DNA from: Candidatus Symbiobacter mobilis CR
GTDB lineage: Bacteria > Pseudomonadota > Gammaproteobacteria > Burkholderiales > Burkholderiaceae_C
DNA: 64,000 bases
Reading direction: 5' to 3'
Assembly (NCBI RefSeq): GCF_000477435.1
Contig: NC_022576.1
Coordinates: 1,364,001-1,428,000 of the forward strand
Below are positions 11,193 through 20,100 of the stretch, in pieces. The position numbers were made by a program, and so were the translations under genes. How positions within the stretch are numbered: position 1 is the stretch's first letter; each line of letters starts with the position of its first letter. The notes under the pieces are model-generated. The model worked only from the letters and a program-made list of their open reading frames with translations, had not been told where the DNA came from and ran no database searches.

Positions 11193-11591
11193 TTAAGGAA
11201 TGCGATTATTGTCTGCAAAATCGTTCAAAACGACATTCAATGCTTTGGTGGAAATCAACACTTCCCACAAAGAGCATAGCAAGGATAACATCAACGCCAA
11301 AACACTCACGCCAAATAAAATCTCCCCAACATGGATCATGTTGATGAATATACAAAACATCGAACATGTGCAGATCAAAAAACTCAATACACCCAGCGCC
11401 TGCATTCCCTGGACAAGCTTTATTCGTAGGCGAAGACTGGGAATTTGCTTCCTATTCAATTCACGATGATCCTGTGATTTTTCGGAATGCATATCACGTA
11501 TCAACTTTGCCAACACAAAGAATCTGTTGGTATAAGCCAACATGATCAACGCAATAGAACCAAAAAGAAGCGCTGGAGTTCCGAGTGTCAT
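11193..11591 (-). CDS. DUF2721-family small membrane protein
   Basis: A 132-aa protein from ATG 11591 (MTLGTPALLFGSIALIMLAY), preceded by a GGAA ribosome-binding site. It has three predicted membrane segments: TPALLFGSIALIMLAYT, the segment after MQALGVLSFLICTC, and ILFGVSVLALMLSLLCSL. The N-terminal AYTNRFFVLAKLIRD motif is characteristic of DUF2721. No function is known. The gene and its flanks are clearly AT-richer than neighbours, which hints at transfer. A longer frame to 11738 exists but its extra residues look random. Confidence 0.75.
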   Translation of the reverse strand: MTLGTPALLFGSIALIMLAYTNRFFVLAKLIRDMHSEKSQDHRELNRKQIPSLRLRIKLVQGMQALGVLSFLICTCSMFCIFINMIHVGEILFGVSVLALMLSLLCSLWEVLISTKALNVVLNDFADNNRIP

Positions 11592-11911
11592 AGCTATTTT
11601 CCAATAAAGTAGTATTTGTTGCGCATAGTTCACTTTCCAGGGTAACAGTAGCACTCGCTTGCTACCGTCTTGTGCGCCGCAATGATGCGAATGACATGCG
11701 AATGACGTGCAAATGACGCATGACTCCAGTGTATGCACATGGGGAATACAGCGAAAAACGTTGCCAGCGAGAAGGCATATTGGCGCGGTCTCTCTATAGG
11801 CTACTTGCCCAGCCGGGGCGAATCAGCATCCATGCCTGTTTGCCGAGGTTCTGCCACGCAAGACAATGCCTCACTCCGCAAGGCCCCACCCCGTTTTGCT
11901 GCAAGCCCCCC
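11592..11911. other. Intergenic gap with 11-bp tandem repeats
   Basis: Between the divergent DUF2721 gene and ribD. It contains three head-to-tail copies of an 11-mer: GCGAATGACAT (11687-11697), GCGAATGACGT (11698-11708) and GCAAATGACGC (11709-11719), plus decayed flanking copies. I see no gene; the promoters of both neighbours should lie here. I recognise no FMN riboswitch. Confidence 0.6.
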
Positions 11912-13027
11912 ATGCATGACCGCCCTTTTCTCGAACAAGCACTCCAACTGGCCCACAACGGGCTGGTTCTCACCGCACCGAACCCCCGCGTTGGATGCGT
12001 CCTGACCGACCCCCACGGGTGCGTACTGGGGCAAGGGCACACGCAGCGCGCAGGCGAACCCCATGCGGAAATCATGGCCTTGCGCGATGCCGCGACCAGG
12101 GGGCACGATGTTCATGGTGCCACGGCCTACGTCACGCTCGAACCTTGTTCGCACACCGGGCGCACCCCCCCTTGTTGCAATGCGCTGATTGCTGCGGGGA
12201 TTCGCCGTGTCGTCGCCACCCAGCAAGACCCGAACCCCCTGGTGCGTGGGCAGGGCTTCGCAGCCCTGCGCAATGCCGGGGTCACGGTCGATGTCCTCCC
12301 CCCCGAAGACGCGCTGGCCCAGGCGTGCCGTGAGCTGAATCTGGGGTTTTTCAGCCGGATGCTGCGGGGCAGACCGTGGGTGCGGATGAAGTGCGCCGCG
12401 TCGCTCGACGGCAAAACGGCGTTGCCCGATGGGCAGAGCCGGTGGATCACCTCCGCCCCGGCGCGCACCGACGGCCACGCATGGCGTGCGCGATCCTGCG
12501 CGGTGCTGACCGGCGTGGGCACCGTGCTGGCCGACGACCCCCTGCTCGATGTGCGTTGGATCGACACCCCCCGGCAACCCGCGATCGTCATTGCCGACAG
12601 CACGCTACGCACGCCGCCCGATGCAGCCGTGTTCCGCACGGCGCGCCTGCGCTTGGTGTACACCGCATCGCACGACGCACAACGCAGCGCCGCATTGCAG
12701 GAATGTGGGGTCACCATCGTCCAGATGCCGAATCCGCAAGGCCAGGTCGATCTAGCGGGAATGCTCGGCGATCTGGCCCAAAGAGAAGTCAACGAATTGC
12801 ACGTGGAAGCGGGGGCGCGGCTCTGCGGCGCGCTCTGGCAAGCCGGGCTGGTCGACGAGATGGTGCTGTACCTCGCCCCCAAGCTGCTCGGCCAAGGCCG
12901 CGACCTCGCCCACTTCGGCCCCTTGCACGATTTGGGCGAAGCCATCGCGCTCGAATTCCAGGACATCGAGCGCGTGGGGGTCGATCTACGCATCGTCGCC
13001 AGGGTTCGGGGGCGTGAGCTGTTTTGA
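11912..13027 (+). CDS. ribD: Bifunctional diaminohydroxyphosphoribosylaminopyrimidine deaminase / reductase
   Basis: RibD carries out the second and third steps of riboflavin synthesis. The N-terminal cytidine-deaminase-like domain has the zinc motif HAEIMAL...PCSHTGRTPPCCNAL. The C-terminal reductase domain begins at MKCAASLDGKTALPDG and includes LTGVGTVLADDPLL and LYLAPKLLGQG. ATG 11912 (MHDRPFLEQALQLAHNG) gives 371 aa, a normal length; the open frame upstream to 11720 is not family-like. The next gene starts 24 bp downstream, but none of ribE/ribB/ribH is nearby. Confidence 0.95.
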   Translation: MHDRPFLEQALQLAHNGLVLTAPNPRVGCVLTDPHGCVLGQGHTQRAGEPHAEIMALRDAATRGHDVHGATAYVTLEPCSHTGRTPPCCNALIAAGIRRVVATQQDPNPLVRGQGFAALRNAGVTVDVLPPEDALAQACRELNLGFFSRMLRGRPWVRMKCAASLDGKTALPDGQSRWITSAPARTDGHAWRARSCAVLTGVGTVLADDPLLDVRWIDTPRQPAIVIADSTLRTPPDAAVFRTARLRLVYTASHDAQRSAALQECGVTIVQMPNPQGQVDLAGMLGDLAQREVNELHVEAGARLCGALWQAGLVDEMVLYLAPKLLGQGRDLAHFGPLHDLGEAIALEFQDIERVGVDLRIVARVRGRELF

Positions 13028-13051
13028 CAACGCGCAGACGGCGCACCCCTC

Positions 13052-15295
13052 ATGACCCCATCACGCATCCCCCTCTTTCTGCTGTGCGCGATGGCAGCGC
13101 TCGCCCCTGCTGTGGGCGTTCCGTACGAAGAACTGTTGCAGGACACGCTCAAGTCGATCGTCGTCGCCGCAGGCACCCTGGCGGCTTGCGGGGGGTTTCT
13201 CTGGGCGTACCGCAACGGGCCACAGGATGCATGGCTTCCCCATGCCTTGCCTCACGACGCCCTGCCTCCCCTTGCCCTACCCCCTCTCGCCGTCCTGCCA
13301 TTCGGACTGATGGCCTACGCGCTGGGGAGCATGGCGTGGTCGCATACCTACCTTGCTGGGGTCGAGGCGGTGCGATGGTTCCTCTTTGGCTCGATCGTCC
13401 TGCTGGGGACACAACTGTTTTCCGTTCGCCATGTCACGCTGCTGGCGTGGGGCGTACACCTGGGCGCGGTGGTGGCATCGCTGTGGGCAAGCTGGCAGTT
13501 CTGGTTCGGGTGGTCGTTTTTTCCCCAGGGGCCGAATCCGGCTTCGACGTTCATCAACCGCAATTTCCTTGCGGAATACCTGGTGTGCGCGCTGCCCTAT
13601 TCCGTCCTGCTGCTGGCAAGGGTGCGGGACAAATCCACGGTGTTCGTGCTCTCTGCCTCGCTGGCGTGGGTCGTCGTCGCGCTGCTGATGACGGGTACAC
13701 GCTCTGCCCTGACCGCACTGGCCGGGCTGGCCGTCGTACTGCCCACTGCGCTATGGATGCTGCGGCGGGAGGTGGTATCGCAAGGCTGGAGCCGGGGCCA
13801 TGTCGTCGCGCTGGTCGCCACCCTGGGCCTGGTCATCGCAGGGCTGGGGAGCATCCCCACGAACAACACGACCTTGATCCAGGAATATGGCCGCATCGAT
13901 GCGCTGCACCGCAGCACCCAGCGCGTGGCTTCGCTAACCCAGCCACAGGAATACACGGAAGGGTCGATCTCAATCCGATCCCGGATGTGGATGGCCACGC
14001 TGCGGATGATTGCCGACCACCCCTTAGCGGGAGTCGGCGCGGGTGCGTGGGAAGTCCACGTTCCCCGCTATCAGGACGACGACCTCTCCACCGAGCTGGA
14101 CTACTACGCGCACCACGAACCCTTGCAGCTCGTAGCCGAATATGGCTTGGTGGGCTGGGGCTTTTTGGTGCTGCTGCTGGCATATCTGGCGCGCACTGCA
14201 TTCCAGATTTGGCGCGAACGGAACGCTGGCGTAGCCATACCCGCCGACACGCCAGCAGAGATGCACGCCACGATGCATGACGCCACGCAAGCCGAATTGC
14301 CCACCACCATGCAAGCCGATGCGCTCATCCGCACTTGCGCCTTGGCCAGCGTGGCTGCGCTGCTATGGGTCAGCCAAGGGGGGTTTCCGTGGCGGATGGC
14401 CGCGACGGGGGCGCTATTCGCCTTGGGGCTGGCGGTGCTGAGCGCGGCGGATCGGGCTTCCAACGCCGTCATCCCCCCCTGGTTCCGCCCGCGCCCATGG
14501 ACGATACAACGTCACCATGCCGTCGCCATGCTGTGCGCGATGGCCGTATGCATCGGCATGGCCATCGCCATCAGCACCCAAGCCGTGCGTTGCGAATGGT
14601 GGCTGGTGCGTGCGGGCAAAACTGCGCTGGGCATCGCCGCTACCCGCACGGCCCAAGACCCCCGGTGGGATGCCGAGAAGCAGGCCGTCGTCGGCTGGCT
14701 GCGTGAGGGCATCGCCATCCACCCGCACTACCGCAAGCTCAGCGTCATCGCCGCAGATGCCATGGCCCGGTGGGGGGACTGGGCGCACGCGACGTGGGTG
14801 TGGGAATCCGTGCTCGCGTCGCGCCCCTACGTCGTCTCGCTGCGGGTGAATGCCGCGCGTGGCCATCTCGCCGCCGGGGACATTCCGGGGGCGTACCGCC
14901 ACTATGCACTGGCGCTGCACGTCAACCCGCATTCCCCGGCGCTGCAAGCGCTGCACGTCACCCTGCTGCACCGGGAAGGCCAAATCGGCCCAGCGATGCG
15001 GCGCGCACGTGCGCTGCTGGTTAGCGGCGTCATAGACCAAAACCTTGTGCAAGAGGCCTACGTGCTGGGGCGCAGCCATGACCTTGATCTGGCAATCCTG
15101 GCCATGCACGCTGGCATCCGCGCCTGGCCGCAACGCGCCATGGACGGCTGGCTGCGCCTGGGGCACCTGTACCTGGCCAAACACGACCCCGACCGCGCCC
15201 GCAAAGCCTTTGCAACCGCCCTGGCGCTTTCCCCGCCGATGACGCGGTGGCTGCTACAGGAACACATTCCCAAGGCGTACCGGCCGGTGGAGTAG
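13052..15295 (+). CDS. O-antigen ligase / PglL-type oligosaccharyltransferase with TPR-like tail
   Basis: A 747-aa polytopic membrane protein with roughly ten or more hydrophobic helices in residues 1-520. Diagnostic points for the Wzy/WaaL/PglL superfamily are a TFINRNFLAEYLVCALPYS segment and a large periplasmic loop with YYAHHEPLQLVAEYGLVGWG. Residues from about 545 form a soluble region of helical repeats (YRKLSVIAADAMARWGDW, AHATWVWESVLASRPY, LRLGHLYLAKHDPDRARKAF) that looks like TPRs. This layout is typical of PglL, which transfers lipid-linked glycan to pilin or other proteins in the periplasm. Substrate is unknown. Confidence 0.8.
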   Translation: MTPSRIPLFLLCAMAALAPAVGVPYEELLQDTLKSIVVAAGTLAACGGFLWAYRNGPQDAWLPHALPHDALPPLALPPLAVLPFGLMAYALGSMAWSHTYLAGVEAVRWFLFGSIVLLGTQLFSVRHVTLLAWGVHLGAVVASLWASWQFWFGWSFFPQGPNPASTFINRNFLAEYLVCALPYSVLLLARVRDKSTVFVLSASLAWVVVALLMTGTRSALTALAGLAVVLPTALWMLRREVVSQGWSRGHVVALVATLGLVIAGLGSIPTNNTTLIQEYGRIDALHRSTQRVASLTQPQEYTEGSISIRSRMWMATLRMIADHPLAGVGAGAWEVHVPRYQDDDLSTELDYYAHHEPLQLVAEYGLVGWGFLVLLLAYLARTAFQIWRERNAGVAIPADTPAEMHATMHDATQAELPTTMQADALIRTCALASVAALLWVSQGGFPWRMAATGALFALGLAVLSAADRASNAVIPPWFRPRPWTIQRHHAVAMLCAMAVCIGMAIAISTQAVRCEWWLVRAGKTALGIAATRTAQDPRWDAEKQAVVGWLREGIAIHPHYRKLSVIAADAMARWGDWAHATWVWESVLASRPYVVSLRVNAARGHLAAGDIPGAYRHYALALHVNPHSPALQALHVTLLHREGQIGPAMRRARALLVSGVIDQNLVQEAYVLGRSHDLDLAILAMHAGIRAWPQRAMDGWLRLGHLYLAKHDPDRARKAFATALALSPPMTRWLLQEHIPKAYRPVE

Positions 15296-15624
15296 GTGTG
15301 CCTTGCTGCCCTCACTGCCCGCCCGCGCAACCCTCCTCCCCAAACTCTTCTCCGGCGAATGGTCTGTTACTAGTAGCCCGTTCCGTCAAAAGGATGACAA
15401 GATGACATGGATGGATTTTTGTGTCTGGCTAGGCGAGAGAAGACGCAATTGCCGCAGCTATTGCAACAACAAACAACAACGCCAGCCCCCTTGCGGAACT
15501 GGCGGGTGACCGGCATCGCTTCCAGGCGGAGCTGGAACGGATTGGTGCTCGGCATCCTCCTGTACCTTGCGTACATTCCGGTTCCTGCGCTCCGACGCCA
15601 CGCACACTGCTTCGGCTCGCCTGC
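15296..15624. other. Gap between convergent genes; no gene recognised
   Basis: About 330 bp between the PglL-like gene and cheB. Minus-strand frames continue past the cheB stop with runs such as RKVQEDAEHQSVPAPPGSDA, which may be decayed coding sequence, but I recognise no family and no terminator. Confidence 0.35.
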
Positions 15625-16206
15625 CTACCGAAATTGGTTCTTCGTGCGACTCCATAGCAGAGGGCCGATCTGGTCGAGCCAGACGGTGTGGTCCGGTGTC
15701 ACGCAGGCCAATGCAGCGCGGGGCATCTCCGGCGCTTCGGCGCTGTCGGGGTCTTGAATCAGAATTTCGCCGTGCGCTGCTTGCACTGCACACAGACCGT
15801 CGCTGCCATCGTCGTTGCCGCCGGTCAGTAGTACCGCCAGCAACGCCGGGCCGTAGTAGGCGGCGGCGGTTGTGAACAGGGGGTCGATGGCGGGGCGAGA
15901 ATGTTTGACTTTCGGCCCGTCCGACAAACGCATGCGCCCGTCCTCGTCGATCAGCAGATGACGGTCCGGCGGTGCCAGATGCACATGGCCTCGTTGAGGC
16001 AATTCGCCGTCCCCGGCGAAGTCGACCGGCAATCGGCATTCGCGCGCCAGCGCAGTCAGTACGTATGCGTCGCTGCCCGGATGCTGGTGCCGTGCAACAA
16101 GAATGGGCGCGGCAAAATCGACCGGCAGCGGTGCCAGCATGGTGCGCAGGGCATCGAAGCCCCCTTGTGATGCGCCAACGACGATCAGCCTGGAAATGGG
16201 TCTCAT
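15625..16206 (-). CDS. CheB-type protein-glutamate methylesterase domain, no receiver
   Basis: A 193-aa stand-alone CheB catalytic domain. The predicted catalytic triad is Ser13 in VVGASQGG, His40 in VARHQHPGS and Asp133 in LTGGNDDGSDGL. The N-terminal receiver and linker that regulate ordinary CheB are absent, so activity must be controlled otherwise. It starts 17 bp after the CheR gene and is the last gene of a five-gene operon with a hybrid kinase rather than with chemoreceptors, so it probably belongs to an alternative (non-motility) signalling pathway. Confidence 0.9.
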   Translation of the reverse strand: MRPISRLIVVGASQGGFDALRTMLAPLPVDFAAPILVARHQHPGSDAYVLTALARECRLPVDFAGDGELPQRGHVHLAPPDRHLLIDEDGRMRLSDGPKVKHSRPAIDPLFTTAAAYYGPALLAVLLTGGNDDGSDGLCAVQAAHGEILIQDPDSAEAPEMPRAALACVTPDHTVWLDQIGPLLWSRTKNQFR

Positions 16207-16223
16207 GGGGCTGGGCGATGGGT

Positions 16224-17111
16224 TCACGCGGGGCGCTTGCGGTAGATGCGATGTTCGGCAGACACGATCGTGAAGTGCTGCGCCAGCGCGGAGAAATACA
16301 AGCCTTCGTGCGAGCCTAGGCAGAGGAAGCCGCTTGGCGCAAGGCTGTCGAGAAACAGTTGCAGCGCCCGGTTTTTCAGCGACTGGTTGAAGTAAATGAG
16401 TACGTTGCGGCAAATGATCGCTTGCATTTCGCCAAAAGGCTCGTCGCGTGCCAAGTCGTGGTGTGAGAAGACCAGGTTGCGCTTGAGGTGGGCCTCCATG
16501 GCGGCACCGCCGTAGCGGGCATGGTAGTAGTCTGAAAAGTCGCGTTCGCCGCCGGCAGCCTGGTAGTTCTGCACATTGCGCCGCATCGATTCGAGCGGGA
16601 AGATGCCGTTGCGGGCTTGTTCGAGTATGGCCGGGTTGAAGTCGGTGGCGTAGAGTTTGGCGCGTTCGTAAAGGCCGGCCTCCATGAGCAGAATGGCCAT
16701 TGAATACACCTCTTCGCCGCTGGCGCAGCCAGCATGCCAAATCTTGATGTGATCTTCCTCGCGCAGCACCGGCAGCACGTCCTCACGCAGTGTGTGGAAA
16801 AAGACCGGGTCACGGAACATCTCGGTGACGTTGATGGACATGTCGCTCATCAGGCGATCGGCCAGCCGACGATCGTGCAGGGCACTGTGTTGCATCGCGC
16901 CCAGCGATGGCAGCCGTTCGATTTGCAGCCGGTGCAGAACGCGGCGGCGGGCCGAGTCGTAGGCATAGTTGCGGAAGTCCCGGCCATAGCGCCGGAGAAT
17001 CGCCTCGAACAGCAGTTCGATCTCTAACCGTTCGACTTCCCCCTCTTCGCCGGGGGGAGCCGGATCATTGGAGCCGTCGGGTCTATCGTGGCTGTCGTGG
17101 CTGTTGTCCAT
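16224..17111 (-). CDS. CheR-type protein-glutamate methyltransferase
   Basis: A 295-aa methyltransferase that uses S-adenosylmethionine. The N-terminal helical domain (LLFEAILRRYGRDFRNYAYDSARRR) is followed by SINVTEMFRDPVFF and the SAM-binding GCASGEEVYSMAILLMEAG, then AIICRNVLIYFNQ. The start at 17111 (MDNSHDSHDRPDG) lies 5 bp past the kinase stop and gives a short acidic leader; a longer frame would overlap the kinase. It pairs with the receiver-less CheB downstream. Confidence 0.92.
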   Translation of the reverse strand: MDNSHDSHDRPDGSNDPAPPGEEGEVERLEIELLFEAILRRYGRDFRNYAYDSARRRVLHRLQIERLPSLGAMQHSALHDRRLADRLMSDMSINVTEMFRDPVFFHTLREDVLPVLREEDHIKIWHAGCASGEEVYSMAILLMEAGLYERAKLYATDFNPAILEQARNGIFPLESMRRNVQNYQAAGGERDFSDYYHARYGGAAMEAHLKRNLVFSHHDLARDEPFGEMQAIICRNVLIYFNQSLKNRALQLFLDSLAPSGFLCLGSHEGLYFSALAQHFTIVSAEHRIYRKRPA

Positions 17112-17116
17112 GGCCG

Positions 17117-20100
17117 TCAGCGGTACAGCCAGACCCGCATCATCGAGATCAGCTTGGCGCTGTCGACAGGCTTCGCGAGATAGTCGCTGGCCCCGGCTTC
17201 GATGCACTTGCTGCGGTCGCCTTTCATGGCTTTGGCGGTCAACGCGATGATCGGCAGCGAGGCGAAACGATCCTGCGCACGGATGCGTCGCATGGCTTCG
17301 TACCCATCCATCTCCGGCATCATGATGTCCATCAGCACCAGCGAGACATCCGGGTGCTCGTCCAGCAGCTTGAGCGCTTCGATGCCGTTGGCGGCGGGGA
17401 TCACTTGCATATCCTGCTCCTGCAGGGCTGCGGAGAGGGCGAAGACATTGCGCATGTCATCGTCGACCAGCAGCACTTTGCGACCCTTGAACAGCGTTTC
17501 GCCATCGTGCAGCATCCGCAGCATCCGCTGCTTCTCGGTGGGCAAATTGCTTTCCACGCGATGCAGGAAGAGCGCGGTGTCATCCAGCAGCCGTGCGGGC
17601 GAATGGGCGTCCTTGATGATCACGCTGCGCGCATACTGTCGCAGCAGGTGGCGTTCCCTCGGCTCCAGTTCCCGGCCGGTATAGATTACTACGGGCAGCT
17701 TGCTTGCTTGGAGCGTCGGGCCGAGTGAGTCGATCAGTTCGATGCCGTTCATGTCGTCCAACCCGAGGTCGAGCACCATGCAGTCGAATTCCTCGGCGGC
17801 AAGGAGTTCGCGCGCCTTGGTGCCCTTGGCAGTGGTGACGATCTCCAGGTCGCCGCCGCCAAGCATCTCACGAACGATTTCCTGTTGGGTCGGATCATCC
17901 TCCACCAGCAGCAACCGCTTCACCGGACGGTCGATGATGTGTTCGATGCGGGCGAATGCCGTATGCATGGCTTCGATCTCGACGGGTTTGACGAGGAAAC
18001 CGACGGCACCATTGTTCAGTACGTCGATTTGCCGGTCGGCTGCCGACATGATGTGTACGGGAATGTGGCGTGTGCGGCTGCTTTCCTTGAGCCGTTCCAT
18101 GACTTTCAGTCCCGAGATTCCAGGCAGGCCGATATCGAGAATGATTCCGCTGGGTTGGTGGTAGTCGGCCAGATACAGACCCGTTTCGCCATCCGTGGCC
18201 AGCAGCACTTTGAATCCACGGTCGTGGGCGGTATCGGCAAGAATTTCGGCAAAACGGATATCGTCTTCGACGATCAGAATGGCGCGATCACCCGGCTTCA
18301 GCTCCTGGCGGTCGTCATGCAATTCTGGCGCTGCATGGGATGTAGCCGACGCGGCCATGGACGCTGGTGGCACGGTATGCACTGCATGAGGCGCGGTTGC
18401 CGTTGCGGCGGCGGACCGTCCGGTTTGCGCGGTGACTGGAGGCGCAGTCACCCCTACCACCGGCTGGTGGTTTCGCGGAACCAGCAGATGGAATTGGCTG
18501 CCTTGCCCTTCCTGGCTTTCCAGTCGAATTTCGCCGCCGAGCAATTGCGCCAGTTCGCGCGAGATGGTCAGTCCCAGGCCGGTGCCGCCATATTTGCGGC
18601 TGGTGGTGCCGTCGGCCTGCTGAAAGGCTTCGAAAATCGACTGCCGCTTGGTAAGGGGAATGCCAATGCCGGTGTCGATCACCGCAAAGTCCAGGATACC
18701 GGCGTGGTCGGCATGGGCCAGTACGGCGCTGAAGGGCCGCAGGTCTGGCGGTGGCTGCCCAATGCGTAGCTCGACGCTGCCGCCGGTATCCGTGAATTTG
18801 ATGGCATTGGACAGCAGGTTGCGAACGATCTGCGTCAGCTTCTGGGCATCACTCTGCCATTTTTCCGGTGCCTCGGCAGTCTCGATGCGGAAGGCAATGC
18901 CTTTGGCCTGCGCTAGCGGCAGGAATTTGCGTTCGATGTCGGCTACGAATCCGTCCAGCCGCATCGTTTCGGTATGCACTTCCATCCGGCCAGCTTCGAT
19001 CTTGGACAGATCGAGGATGTCGTTGATGAGTTCGAGCAGGTCGCTGCCTGAGTCATGGATGGTCTGCGCGTACTTGATCTGTTGCGCGTCGAGGTTGCCG
19101 TGCTTGTTTTCGCCCAGCAGGCGTGCAAGGATCAGCACGCTATTGAGCGGCGTGCGCAACTCGTGCGACATATTGGCGAGGAATTCCGACTTGTAGCGGC
19201 TGGCCTGGGCGACTGCTGCGGACCGCCGTTCGATCTCGTGCGTGGCGCGTTCCAATTCATCGGCCCGTTGGGCAAGCTCTTCGTTGGCGACGCGCAGTTC
19301 CTCCTGTTGCACCCGCAATTGCTCGTTCTTTTCCTCGAGTTCCGTCTGGCTACGCAGCAAACCCTCTTCGGAAAGGCGCAAGTCATTGGCCTGCTGTGCA
19401 AGCAGGCGGTTGCTGTCGCGCAGCTCCTCTTCGCGTGTCTGAAGTTCCTCGGCTTGCGCCTGGGTTTGGTACAGCAGCCGTTCCGTCTGCTCGCGAGCCA
19501 GCGCTGATTGCACGGTGACGGCAATGCGGACATCGACTTCCGCGAGCAACTTCATATCGAGCGGACGCAAGGGGTGCAGCATGGCGAATTCCAGCAGCGC
19601 CAGCACTTCGCCGTTCCAACTCAGTGGGACGATAGCCAGGTGGCGCGGTTGCGTATTGCCCAGGCCCGAGCACAGATGAAAATAATCATCGGGCAGATCA
19701 TTGATGATCCGGGTTTTGCGATCCAGCGCAGCCTGGCCGACGAAACCTTCACCCAGGCAAAACTCTGGGGGCGTGGCCTGCGCGCCAACGCCGGCGTATG
19801 CGCCAAACAGTTTGATGCGTGCGTTGCGGACGACGTAGAAGGCACCGGCGGCTACGCCCAGCGTATCGCACAGGCTGTCGACGATGGCGCGCGCCAGCAC
19901 GGGCAGCGCCAAGTCGCCGCGCATAGCGTCATTGAGGCGGCCCATAGACTGTTGCAACCAATCGTGCGCGGCATCCTGTTCATGGGCTTCGCGCAACTCG
20001 CCGACCATGGCGTTGAACCCCTCGGCCAACTGGCCGAGTTCGTTGTGGACATCGAGGACGATAGGCGAATCGAGATAGCCGGTACGCACGCGTTTCACGC

